A stretch of DNA of 7,207 nucleotides from Clostridiales bacterium. GTDB taxonomy: Bacteria > Bacillota > Clostridia > Lachnospirales > CAG-274. The stretch lies in NCBI GenBank assembly GCA_021202835.1, contig JAJQCI010000273.1, forward strand, positions 1-7,207, written 5' to 3'. Positions 1 to 6,087 of this stretch are shown one piece after another. The position numbers were made by a program, and so were the translations under genes. Position 1 is the first letter of the stretch. The number at the start of each line of letters is the position of its first letter. The notes beneath the pieces are model-generated. The model saw nothing but the letters and a program-made list of their open reading frames with translations, made no database searches and was not told where the DNA came from.

Positions 1-87
1 AATTAAAAAATCCCTTTCTTTTGAAAATGTAACAGTTCAGCCTTGCCCTGCACGGCTGAACTGTTACTTGAAAATTAAAAATCCCTT
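1..87. repeat. Short direct repeats flanking a hairpin
   Basis: AATTAAAAAATCCCTT at 1-16 recurs as AATTAAAAATCCCTT at 73-87, differing by one A. TTGAAAAT at 21-28 recurs at 68-75. The two copies bracket the hairpin at 29-67, and the left copy touches the window edge, so the full unit may extend upstream. This could be a small palindromic repeat element or the tail of an upstream gene with its terminator. The sequence does not decide between them. Confidence 0.4.
29..67. repeat. Perfect 14-bp inverted repeat (stem-loop)
   Basis: GTAACAGTTCAGCC at 29-42 pairs perfectly with GGCTGAACTGTTAC at 54-67 around an 11-nt loop. The plus-strand downstream flank is A-rich rather than a T run, so it is not a classical rho-independent terminator for plus-strand transcription. 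On the minus strand it is followed by a moderately T-rich stretch, so it could terminate a minus-strand transcript. It may also be a REP-like palindrome. The structure is certain; its function is not. Confidence 0.65.
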
Positions 88-123
88 CAAATCGAAACAT
101 TTTTTTCGGCTTATTTTAATGAT

Positions 124-143
124 TGTTTATTGACTTGTAAACA
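124..143. promoter_or_regulatory. Candidate operator dyad over the -35 element
   Basis: TGTTTA at 124-129 and TAAACA at 138-143 form a perfect 6-bp dyad separated by 8 nt. It encloses the -35 hexamer (130-135) of the promoter for the gene at 212. Its position suits a repressor or activator site, but the half sites are short and AT-rich, so chance is a serious alternative. I do not recognise a regulator for it. Confidence 0.25.
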
Positions 144-159
144 TAGGGTATTGTATAAT
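130..159 (+). promoter_or_regulatory. Sigma-A-type promoter of the LRR gene
   Basis: The -35 is TTGACT (130-135) and the -10 is TATAAT (154-159), with an 18-nt spacer. Five of six bases match the -35 consensus and all six match the -10. The start of transcription would fall near 166, giving a leader of about 45 nt. This implies the LRR gene is a stand-alone vegetative transcription unit, separate from the sporulation operon. Confidence 0.7.
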
Positions 160-197
160 TAATGTATTAAATTATTGCATATAAATTTTATGTGACG

Positions 198-204
198 AAA
201 GGAG
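198..204 (+). promoter_or_regulatory. Ribosome binding site of the LRR gene
   Basis: AAAGGAG lies 7 nt upstream of the ATG at 212. It fixes the start codon, which is also directly followed by a well-formed signal peptide. Confidence 0.8.
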
Positions 205-211
205 AAATTTT

Positions 212-2047
212 ATGACGAAGAAAAGCTTTGGGGCACTTCTTTTTTTGGTGATGGCTATGCTGTTTATATCCTGCACAGTCGTTTGGGCTGAGGAAACATC
301 GTGCAGCTGCGGCGATTATGCCGCATGGGTTTTGTCAGACGAAGGGGTTTTGACCTTAAGCGGAAAGGGAAGTATATCCGACGGCGGCTGGGACAAAACC
401 GCTGTAAAGAATTTGGTAATAGAAGAAGGAATAACCTTTATTGATTATGAAGCTTTTGCATATTGTTCAAATCTTAAAACCGTTTCATTCCCCTCAACCC
501 TTGAACAAATTTTTTCGAGTGCTTTCTTAGATTGTACAAGTCTTGTGACTGCTGATTTTTCAAATGCATCGGGCCTGCTGTCTATAGGCTGGTATGCGTT
601 TAACGGCTGTTCAAGTCTCGAAGTTTTGGATCTTTTGGGAGCTTCAAAATTAGAGGCTATATATTATGAAGCATTCGGCAACTGTTCGGGACTTACCTAT
701 ATTTATTTCCCTTCAAGCCTTACTACAATGGAAACTCCGTTTGAAAACTGCACAAGCCTTGTTTTCATTTCGGTTGAAGAAGGCGGATATTTATATTCCG
801 AAAACGGTGTTTTATATGAAAAATACACGGATTATGATACCTTAAGAGAGGTAGTGTATATTGTTATATATCCGGCAAAAAACCCAATGACGGAGTATGA
901 GGTTCCCGAAGGGGTAATCAGCCTTGAAGGAACATTTGCCGACAATCCTTATTTAAAGAGTGTAACTCTTCCGTCAAGTCTTATGCTTTTAAACTCAGGT
1001 ACATTTTATAACTGCACGGGTCTTGAAAGCGTAACTCTTTCGGAAGGCGTGGAATATATAGGCAACGGTGCTTTTAGGGGCTGTGTTAGTCTTAAAAGCA
1101 TATACATTCCCTCCACCGTTGATTATATAGGTTCATCTGCTTTTGAAAACTGCACATCTCTTTCAGAAGTCACTGTTTCAAACGGCGTAAGAGAGCTGCA
1201 ATATGAGGCTTTTGCCGGCTGCACCGCTCTCACAAGCATAGCAATTCCCACAAGTGTAAGCACGATAGAATACGGAGTTTTCAATGAATGTATAAACCTT
1301 GCTGAAATAACCGTAGACCTCGAAAACGAATATTTCTGTATTTCGGAAGGCGTTCTTATGAACATTGACAAAACCGCTATACTCTTCTATCCTGTGGGAT
1401 TAACATCGGAAAGTTATGAAATTTCCGCAGACATAACCGATGTATATGTCAGTGCGTTTTCATTTAATACATATTTAAAGGAAATAACTGCAGCCGGGGA
1501 AAATACAAATTATAAGTCTGTTGACGGTGTTCTTTTCAGCTGTGACGGTACTCAGCTTTACCGATATCCGGCCGAAAAAACAGACACTTCATATGAAATA
1601 CCCTCGGAAGTAATGAATATCGATGAATATGCCTTTGCATACAACCCTTATCTTACGGAAATAACATGGAATCCCACCGAAGGCTATATTTACTCTAAAG
1701 CTTTTAAAGGCTGTACGGGAATTACAAGCGTAACATTATCCGAAAACATATATTTTATAGCGGAAGAGGCTTTTAACTGCGAAAACCTTAAAACGGTATA
1801 CTGCTATATAGATTCCTTCGCCGACGATCCTTCGATTTTTAATGACGGAGTTAAATTTATTTATATTGACGCTTCCGGAGATTTAAGCGGTGACGGCAGC
1901 GCAGATGACAAAGACGCCGCACTTGTTATGAAAACCTTGTCAGAGCTGATTTCTTCCGGTGATGTTGACATAAAGCAAGCCGATGTAAATCATGACGGCA
2001 GTATAGACATTTTGGATGCAATTCAAATATTAAAGGGCTCCGAATAA
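212..2047 (+). CDS. Secreted BspA-like leucine-rich repeat protein with C-terminal dockerin
   Basis: This 611-residue protein is predicted to be exported. Residues 1-26 form a signal peptide: MTKK, a hydrophobic core to about 24, and a signal peptidase I-like site at V-W-A before EE. Residues 31-68 resemble the N-terminal segment common in clostridial LRR_5 proteins (CG..W.LS..G.L..SG.G). From about 68 to 530 there are roughly fifteen BspA/TpLRR-type repeats of about 23 residues, with recurring I...AF..C..L..I..P. Three repeats carry the inserted GVL...YP module (199-221, 380-394, 439-453). Residues 557-611 are a type I dockerin-like duplicated calcium motif, with loops starting at D557 (D-x-S-x-D-G) and D591 (D-x-N-x-D-G). 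The family acts in adhesion or surface binding; the dockerin implies attachment to a cohesin-bearing partner. The ligand and partner are unknown. The gene ends in TAA and has its own promoter. Confidence 0.93.
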   Translation: MTKKSFGALLFLVMAMLFISCTVVWAEETSCSCGDYAAWVLSDEGVLTLSGKGSISDGGWDKTAVKNLVIEEGITFIDYEAFAYCSNLKTVSFPSTLEQIFSSAFLDCTSLVTADFSNASGLLSIGWYAFNGCSSLEVLDLLGASKLEAIYYEAFGNCSGLTYIYFPSSLTTMETPFENCTSLVFISVEEGGYLYSENGVLYEKYTDYDTLREVVYIVIYPAKNPMTEYEVPEGVISLEGTFADNPYLKSVTLPSSLMLLNSGTFYNCTGLESVTLSEGVEYIGNGAFRGCVSLKSIYIPSTVDYIGSSAFENCTSLSEVTVSNGVRELQYEAFAGCTALTSIAIPTSVSTIEYGVFNECINLAEITVDLENEYFCISEGVLMNIDKTAILFYPVGLTSESYEISADITDVYVSAFSFNTYLKEITAAGENTNYKSVDGVLFSCDGTQLYRYPAEKTDTSYEIPSEVMNIDEYAFAYNPYLTEITWNPTEGYIYSKAFKGCTGITSVTLSENIYFIAEEAFNCENLKTVYCYIDSFADDPSIFNDGVKFIYIDASGDLSGDGSADDKDAALVMKTLSELISSGDVDIKQADVNHDGSIDILDAIQILKGSE

Positions 2048-2105
2048 TTCATAATAATGCTGATGTGATTATTATATATGTGAGCGAAGGGTTATTATAA
2101 GACGC

Positions 2106-2147
2106 AAAAAAGCTGTGAAAAGCAAGAGTAGTTTTCACAGCTTTTTT
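2106..2147. terminator. Bidirectional rho-independent terminator
   Basis: A 16-bp perfect stem is formed by 2106-2121 (AAAAAAGCTGTGAAAA) and 2132-2147, with a 10-nt loop. Because the arms begin with six A and end with six T, a U tract follows the GC-containing part of the stem on either strand. It lies between the LRR gene and the convergent spoIIIAH stop and can end both transcripts. It sits 2 nt beyond the spoIIIAH stop codon, marking the end of the operon. Confidence 0.85.
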
Positions 2148-2148
2148 A

Positions 2149-2820
2149 TCATTCCGAAGCCTTTATCGGGGTTATTCTTATGTTTTTGACATCGATGCCG
2201 GTTTTGCGCTTTACAATGTCCTGAATCTGGGCGATTTCGGCGCTTGTAAGCTCTGCCTTTGAAACAACAACGTCCACTGTGTCGTCGTCGATTCTTACAT
2301 AGACCTCCTTGAAGCCTTTGGCTTCAATCATAGATTCGGCGGCGGTTTCCTTTTCTATTCTTTTTTGGAGCTCAAGCATACTGTCGGCACATTCTTCCTT
2401 TTTTGCCGTGTCTATATTTTCATCTGAAAGCATTTCCGTCAGAATATCCTTTTGCTTTGCCCTTGACTGTTCCCGTTCGAGCTTGGCCTGAACAAAATAA
2501 GATGAATCGCTTGAGGTGTTTACAAAGACGGCCTTTCCGGCTTCTGAGTCCTCCGCCGCTGTTTCGTTGCCCTCCTCTGTGCCGGCGGAGGCTGAAAGAG
2601 AAGCGTCTCCCTCATATTCAATGGCAACGTCATCGTCGTAATAAATATCTCCGCTTGCTTCCAACTCGTCATATTCCACCTCTACAAGCTCGCCGTTTTC
2701 GTTAAACATAAGCTCCTGTGGTTCGAGGCTTGTGTTGTCTATGTAATTTAAATATCCTGCCACAGCCACCATAGCCACAAGAGCCGTTATTATAATTTGG
2801 TTTTTCTTTAAAACAAACAT
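2149..2820 (-). CDS. spoIIIAH: Stage III sporulation protein AH (ring-forming channel subunit)
   Basis: The protein has 223 residues. In known systems SpoIIIAH is anchored in the mother-cell membrane and its outer domain binds SpoIIQ or its equivalent across the intermembrane space, forming part of the feeding channel. The N-terminus MFVLKKNQIIITAL is a strong family signature. One membrane helix spans about residues 7-25. A very acidic low-complexity linker follows (about 34-94), then the YscJ-like ring-building domain (about 108-223), including the coiled-coil-prone ERE-S-AKQKDIL stretch. The ATG directly abuts the TAA of spoIIIAG with no gap, and a GGGAGGG ribosome binding site lies inside the last codons of spoIIIAG, so translation is probably coupled. 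It ends in TGA and is last in the operon, followed at once by the terminator. It appears intact. Confidence 0.95.
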   Translation of the reverse strand: MFVLKKNQIIITALVAMVAVAGYLNYIDNTSLEPQELMFNENGELVEVEYDELEASGDIYYDDDVAIEYEGDASLSASAGTEEGNETAAEDSEAGKAVFVNTSSDSSYFVQAKLEREQSRAKQKDILTEMLSDENIDTAKKEECADSMLELQKRIEKETAAESMIEAKGFKEVYVRIDDDTVDVVVSKAELTSAEIAQIQDIVKRKTGIDVKNIRITPIKASE

Positions 2821-3369
2821 TTAATTCCCTCCCATTTTTAAAACCTCTATTTTATTTGCTTCTATTCCGAAAAGCGCACAGCAGGCACTTATTAAAGAGC
2901 TTTTTACTTCAACATTCCCTCCTCCTTCACAGGTTATAAGCACACCTTCCACATCGGGATAACTCTTATTAATAATATATGGCCGGTTTCCCTCTGTTAG
3001 AAGTGTTTTGTGTTCTTCTTTTTGAGAATCTCCGGAGGCGCCGCCCGTTGAGCTTTCTTTTGAAACGTCCTCTGCCAGGCTGCTTCTTCCGTCATTTTTA
3101 AGTGTTATCATAACGCTTACCTTTCCAACACCCTCGGCCTTTCTCAGAATTTTTTCAAGCTCCTCTTCGAGCCCGTCACGGTAGGCGCTTTCGGCGTTTT
3201 CGGCGGCTTCCTCTGTCTCCGGTTCATTTTCAACGCTGTTTCCGTCGCTGTCATCAAACATTCCTCCTATTAAAATGAGGGCTATGCCTACGGCAAGAGC
3301 CGTAAATATGTTTACAAACGTCTTGCTGTCTTTTTTTTCGAATAATTTTTTTAGGTTCAATTTTTCCAC
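2821..3369 (-). CDS. spoIIIAG: Stage III sporulation protein AG (ring-building protein)
   Basis: The protein has 182 residues counted from the GTG start. SpoIIIAG oligomerises into a large ring in the intermembrane space of the engulfed forespore. One membrane helix spans about 18-37, followed by an acidic linker (40-62). A ring-building fold begins near 66 (LEEELEKIL, VGKVSVMITL), is broken by a polar insertion (about 95-128), and resumes at YP-VEGVLITCEGGGNVEVK (137-156) through to the end, matching the family pattern. The start is ambiguous. The GTG at 3369 lies only 1 nt after AGGAG (3371-3375), which is too close. A TTG at 3358-3360 is 10 nt away and overlaps the spoIIIAF stop as TTGA, so it may be the true start and would shorten the protein by three residues. 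It ends in TAA. It is otherwise intact. Confidence 0.93.
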   Translation of the reverse strand: MEKLNLKKLFEKKDSKTFVNIFTALAVGIALILIGGMFDDSDGNSVENEPETEEAAENAESAYRDGLEEELEKILRKAEGVGKVSVMITLKNDGRSSLAEDVSKESSTGGASGDSQKEEHKTLLTEGNRPYIINKSYPDVEGVLITCEGGGNVEVKSSLISACCALFGIEANKIEVLKMGGN

Positions 3370-3842
3370 TCTCCTGCCGTAATAATTTTATCCTCTTCTG
3401 TACCGTAAAGCTTTGAAATAAGTTTTATAAGCTCGGCGCAGTCCTTAATAATTTTTCCCTTGATATAAACTTCAGAAATGTTAAAATTTTCGTCAATTAA
3501 AACACTTACCTCTGCTTCTTCAATATAGCCCGAACAAAGCTCTGCTGTTCTTTCCTCCGCCATTTTTTTATATGTCGAATAAACTGTTTCACTGCCTTCG
3601 TCTTCGGCGGCTTCAAAAAGCTCTGCGGCGGCGGCTCCGTTTTTTATTATATAGTCCTGAAGCTTCGGCAGGTCGGTTTTTATGAAGGCGCTTAAGGGAT
3701 TAAGCATAATAACGGTAAAAATAAGCCCCAAAAACAAATTTATATAATCTCTGAAGCTTCCCTGTGGCACAAGAAGCCTTACAACAGAGGCAAAAACCAT
3801 AAAACAGCCTATATTTCTTATATATGCATAAATATTTTCCAT
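3357..3842 (-). CDS. spoIIIAF: Stage III sporulation protein AF
   Basis: The protein has 161 residues from the ATG at 3842. I chose this start because a GGGTGA ribosome binding site precedes it and it begins with the usual short N-terminus (MENIYAYIRNIG). A longer in-frame form starting at 3890 would lie inside spoIIIAE and has no better signal. Two membrane helices are visible (about 8-24 and 33-51), followed by a soluble domain whose last 60 residues (VSVLIDENFNISEVYIKG) fit the ring-building fold reported for SpoIIIAF. It starts 4 nt after the spoIIIAE TGA and overlaps the start of spoIIIAG by up to 13 nt, indicating coupled translation. The soluble domain is a little shorter than the roughly 200-residue B. 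subtilis protein. It ends in TGA. Confidence 0.92.
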   Translation of the reverse strand: MENIYAYIRNIGCFMVFASVVRLLVPQGSFRDYINLFLGLIFTVIMLNPLSAFIKTDLPKLQDYIIKNGAAAAELFEAAEDEGSETVYSTYKKMAEERTAELCSGYIEEAEVSVLIDENFNISEVYIKGKIIKDCAELIKLISKLYGTEEDKIITAGEWKN

Positions 3843-3846
3843 ATTA

Positions 3847-4956
3847 TCACCCTGCGGCCAAAGCGGTAAAAACAAGAGCCGAAAAAACAAACATATAACA
3901 GACTCCGAACATAAGGCTTAAAATAAGCAGCGTCAAATCTCCTAAGCTGTCCAAAAGCTTTGTAATTCTCTTGTCGCAGACAGGCTCTATAAGCCCGGCG
4001 ATAATTTTAAAGGCAAAACCGGTAATCAAAACCCTCAGAACAGGCAGAAGAGCATAAATCAAAATAAGAACTGCAAAAACCGCTCCTGCGCCGCTTTTTA
4101 TTGAATTTATTATAACAAGGCCGGTGCCTACGCTGCCTTTTATGATATCTCCGGCAACGGGCACCATTCCCACAATATTTTCCGTGCCCTTTTTTAAGGC
4201 GTTTTCTCCCAAAGACGAGCTCAGCTTATTTAAGCCTATAATAAATGTAAAAATAAAAACCGCACCCCTTACCGAATATTTAACGGCAGTCTTTAAAACA
4301 TTGAAAAGCTTTTCGATCATTCCCTCTTCCGATATGCAGTTTACAACACATATAACTGCCGCAAGCTTCATAAGGGGAACGGCGAAAAGTCTTATTCCGT
4401 TTGTACACAGCGCCGCCCCGGCGGCAACGGCTCCGCTGTATGAAAGGGCTTCGACAGGGCGGCCGCCGGCGGTAATAAGAGTGAGCATAAGGGGCAGAGC
4501 GCCGGTTACTATATCGGTTAGGCCCCTTGAATACTCCTCCATAAGCCTTACCATAGGCAGATAAGCCCCCATTGCCGTTCCCACTGTCAGCATATAACAA
4601 ACCCCGAAGCCTGTTTCGGCGGTTTCCTTATCGGTGAAGCAAACCATAAGATTTTTGAGAAATCCTCCCAAAAGGGCAATGACAATAAGAAGCCTCAAGC
4701 CCTTTAAAGCCTCATGACTCTCACCCAAAAGCTCGGCGGAAATAAGGCCGGCTATTGTTTTTAAAAGCCCTTTGCTGTCACCCTTCACCGTCTTTTTAAC
4801 CATATCTCCGAAATCCACTGAAATTCCCGTGTTTTCTTCAAAGGCTTCGGCGGCCTCCGAAAAATTGAAGTCGGAAAGCTTTCCGTCAAGGTCGGCGCCG
4901 AAAGCCGGCACTGCCGCAAGAAAGCATAACACAGCCGCAATCAGAATTTTTCTCAT
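3847..4956 (-). CDS. spoIIIAE: Stage III sporulation protein AE (polytopic membrane protein)
   Basis: The 369-residue protein starts with a probable signal peptide (MRKILIAAVLCFLAAVPAFG, A-F-G before ADLDG). A soluble segment of about 60 residues follows, then six to eight hydrophobic helices from about 85 to the end. The segment VPVAGDIIKGSVGTG (about 265-280) and the repeated Gly/Ala-rich helices are typical of the family. In the SpoIIIA-SpoIIQ complex it is the largest membrane subunit and is thought to form part of the membrane conduit with AC and AD; its biochemical role is not settled. The gene begins 18 nt after the spoIIIAD stop with a strong GGGAGGGAG site about 10 nt before the ATG. 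It ends in TGA 4 nt before spoIIIAF. No internal damage is seen. B. subtilis SpoIIIAE is about 400 residues, so this one is slightly short. Confidence 0.95.
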   Translation of the reverse strand: MRKILIAAVLCFLAAVPAFGADLDGKLSDFNFSEAAEAFEENTGISVDFGDMVKKTVKGDSKGLLKTIAGLISAELLGESHEALKGLRLLIVIALLGGFLKNLMVCFTDKETAETGFGVCYMLTVGTAMGAYLPMVRLMEEYSRGLTDIVTGALPLMLTLITAGGRPVEALSYSGAVAAGAALCTNGIRLFAVPLMKLAAVICVVNCISEEGMIEKLFNVLKTAVKYSVRGAVFIFTFIIGLNKLSSSLGENALKKGTENIVGMVPVAGDIIKGSVGTGLVIINSIKSGAGAVFAVLILIYALLPVLRVLITGFAFKIIAGLIEPVCDKRITKLLDSLGDLTLLILSLMFGVCYMFVFSALVFTALAAG

Positions 4957-4974
4957 ATGTATGGTTCTCCCTCC

Positions 4975-5361
4975 CTAGGGCATCAGCTCCCCAAGCATAT
5001 CCAAAAGCCCTGTTATAACAGGCAGAGACACAATAAGTATTATAATCTTTCCGCCCAGCTCTATTTTATCTCCTACGGAGCTTTCCCCGAAATCTCTGCA
5101 AAGCTTAGCCCCGAAGGAGGATATATAGGCAACGGCCACGATTTTTAAAACAAGCTTAACATAGCCGTTTTCACCGGTCATCATATTGTCGATATTTTCA
5201 AGCAGAGCCGTAACTGCCCCGAGCTTCGGCAGAACAAAGCCTAAAATCAATATACAGGTTATTGCGGTTATGCATATGGCGATTTGGGGGCAGTCTTTTT
5301 TAAGCGTAACGGAAAGAACGGCGCCTATAAGCCCTACGGCAGTAATTTTATATATATCCAT
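4975..5361 (-). CDS. spoIIIAD: Stage III sporulation protein AD (membrane protein)
   Basis: The protein has 128 residues from the ATG at 5361. The frame is open further upstream to 5400, but that part is an out-of-frame read of spoIIIAC. The chosen start has GAGGGG just before it and the expected N-terminus MDIYKITAVGLIGAVLS. Three or four membrane helices are visible (about 4-20, 27-50, 68-88, 98-120). The block VAYISSFGAKLCRDFGESS (about 76-94) followed by KIELGGKIIILIVSLPV is diagnostic of the SpoIIIAC/AD family. It is a membrane component of the SpoIIIA channel. The spoIIIAC terminal TGA forms part of its ribosome binding site, so its translation may normally be coupled to spoIIIAC and could suffer from the stops in that gene. 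It ends in TAG. Confidence 0.94.
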   Translation of the reverse strand: MDIYKITAVGLIGAVLSVTLKKDCPQIAICITAITCILILGFVLPKLGAVTALLENIDNMMTGENGYVKLVLKIVAVAYISSFGAKLCRDFGESSVGDKIELGGKIIILIVSLPVITGLLDMLGELMP

Positions 5362-5368
5362 AGGCCCC

Positions 5369-5563
5369 TCACAAATTAAATATTGTTTCCATTGCGGCAA
5401 AAAGGTCGCTTATGTATTGTATCAGCCAAAACAAAACAACAACAAGTCCGGCCAGCGTTGTCATCATAGCCTGTTCCTCTCGAACTCACCTATTAATCAC
5501 CTAATTTAACACGGCCACAAGTATCCCCGTGGCCGCTATTCTGAAAACAATTTGTATATCCAC
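5369..5563 (-). pseudogene. spoIIIAC: spoIIIAC, interrupted by in-frame TAG and TGA
   Basis: The frame runs from GTG (5561-5563) to TGA (5369-5371), 64 sense-length codons, close to the 68 residues of B. subtilis SpoIIIAC. Codons 1-20 read VDIQIVFRIAATGILVAVLN (first membrane helix). Codons 28-64 begin REEQAMMTTLAGLVVVLFWL (second helix) and end in TIFNL. Both halves match the family and lie in the same frame. Between them, codon 21 is TAG (5501-5503) where I recall Gln in relatives, and codon 26 is TGA (5486-5488) where a small residue such as Ser is usual. Codon 27 is Val where Gly is usual. The loop length is exactly normal, so only substitutions are needed. Neighbouring genes use TAG and TGA as real stops. 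Pseudogene or sequencing error is the simplest reading; a split gene is possible. In intact systems SpoIIIAC is a two-helix subunit of the forespore channel. Confidence 0.85.
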
Positions 5564-5568
5564 AAAAT

Positions 5569-5575
5569 CCCTCCT
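5569..5575 (-). promoter_or_regulatory. Ribosome binding site of spoIIIAC
   Basis: AGGAGGG lies 5 nt before the GTG at 5563 and overlaps the TGA of spoIIIAB. It is among the strongest sites in the operon, so initiation at spoIIIAC has been preserved even though its frame is broken. Confidence 0.8.
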
Positions 5576-6087
5576 CATAAAAGTAACACCGAAGCCAAAA
5601 GCCCGGTTAAAACCGAAAAGCTTCTGTAAAGCCGCCTTACCCTGTAAAGCTCCGTTTTAAGCTCATTTGTTTTTTCCTCTATATAGTCTGTTATAAGCTT
5701 AAGCCCTCTGTCTTGTTTTTCTATGTCAAGGCATTCTATGATTTTTCCGAGAGGGTAAAGGGCTTCAATATCCTCGGCTTTAAAAAATGTCTTTTCATAA
5801 CAGCCCGTAAGAGCCCTTATCCAAGCCTTTTCTATCGTCTCTCCGGCTTTAAGCCTTTCTGAAAAATCCTTAAAAATACCCTTTACGGGCTCGTTAAGCC
5901 TTTCGGAAATTTTTTCGGCGCTTACTGCCGCAGGAGATAAATTAAATTCCATATCTCCCCTTAAAAAGCCTATTCCCAGTCTTATTTCCGAAAGCTGGGA
6001 ACACCGCAGGTCAACCTTTGCGCCGAAATATTCTCCCAAAACAAAAAAGCTTGCCACTGTTAAAATTACTCCCGTTATCCTAAGCAT
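5575..6087 (-). CDS. spoIIIAB: Stage III sporulation protein AB (PilC/GspF-like)
   Basis: The protein has 170 residues from the ATG at 6087, matching the 171 of B. subtilis SpoIIIAB. The frame is open upstream to an ATG at 6135, but that would overlap spoIIIAA by 56 nt, adds a basic tail not usual in the family, and lacks a good ribosome binding site. The chosen ATG overlaps the spoIIIAA stop by 8 nt (ATGCTTAG), implying coupled translation. An N-terminal membrane helix (about 3-20) is followed by a helical cytoplasmic region with QLSEIRLGIGFLRGDMEF (about 31-48). A long helical segment rich in charged residues precedes the C-terminal hydrophobic helix (SVLTGLLASVLLL). The fold resembles PilC/GspF-type secretion platform proteins, and the likely partner is the SpoIIIAA ATPase. 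It ends in TGA and appears intact. Confidence 0.94.
   Translation of the reverse strand: MLRITGVILTVASFFVLGEYFGAKVDLRCSQLSEIRLGIGFLRGDMEFNLSPAAVSAEKISERLNEPVKGIFKDFSERLKAGETIEKAWIRALTGCYEKTFFKAEDIEALYPLGKIIECLDIEKQDRGLKLITDYIEEKTNELKTELYRVRRLYRSFSVLTGLLASVLLL

Noticed and set aside
257..277. Lipoprotein signal at Cys21 of the LRR protein.
   Set aside because: The residues before the Cys (F-I-S) do not fit a standard lipobox, and a signal peptidase I site (V-W-A before E-E) follows five residues later.
1123..1371. Minus-strand frame inside the LRR gene.
   Set aside because: It is a shadow within a long repeat protein with a strong promoter and start on the other strand.
2051..2075. ATAATAAT / ATTATTAT 8-bp inverted repeat after the LRR stop.
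   Set aside because: The stem is entirely A-T with a 9-nt loop and would be unstable. The adjacent hairpin at 2106-2147 is the credible terminator.
2309..2705. Two overlapping plus-strand frames antisense to spoIIIAH.
   Set aside because: They arise from the acidic, repetitive codons of the spoIIIAH linker read on the other strand. There is no ribosome binding site or domain.
4124..4564. Plus-strand open frame antisense to spoIIIAE, and the overlapping minus-strand frame at 4280-4600.
   Set aside because: Both are shadows of spoIIIAE, which has clear family motifs. Neither has a start signal, and their composition mirrors the real gene.
5486..5503. A skin-like excised element or intron as the cause of the spoIIIAC interruption.
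   Set aside because: The loop between the helices has exactly the usual number of codons and the frame is preserved. There is no inserted DNA, recombinase gene or intron-sized insertion to remove.
5186..5509. Plus-strand open frame across spoIIIAC and spoIIIAD.
   Set aside because: It has no ribosome binding site and no recognisable domain, and it lies antisense to two conserved family members. It is a shadow frame, even though it spans the region where spoIIIAC has no open frame.
5369..5563. Recoding of TAG and TGA as sense codons to explain spoIIIAC.
   Set aside because: TAG ends spoIIIAA and spoIIIAD, and TGA ends spoIIIAB, AE, AF and AH at the expected lengths. No other gene in the window has internal TAG or TGA, so a global code change is not supported.
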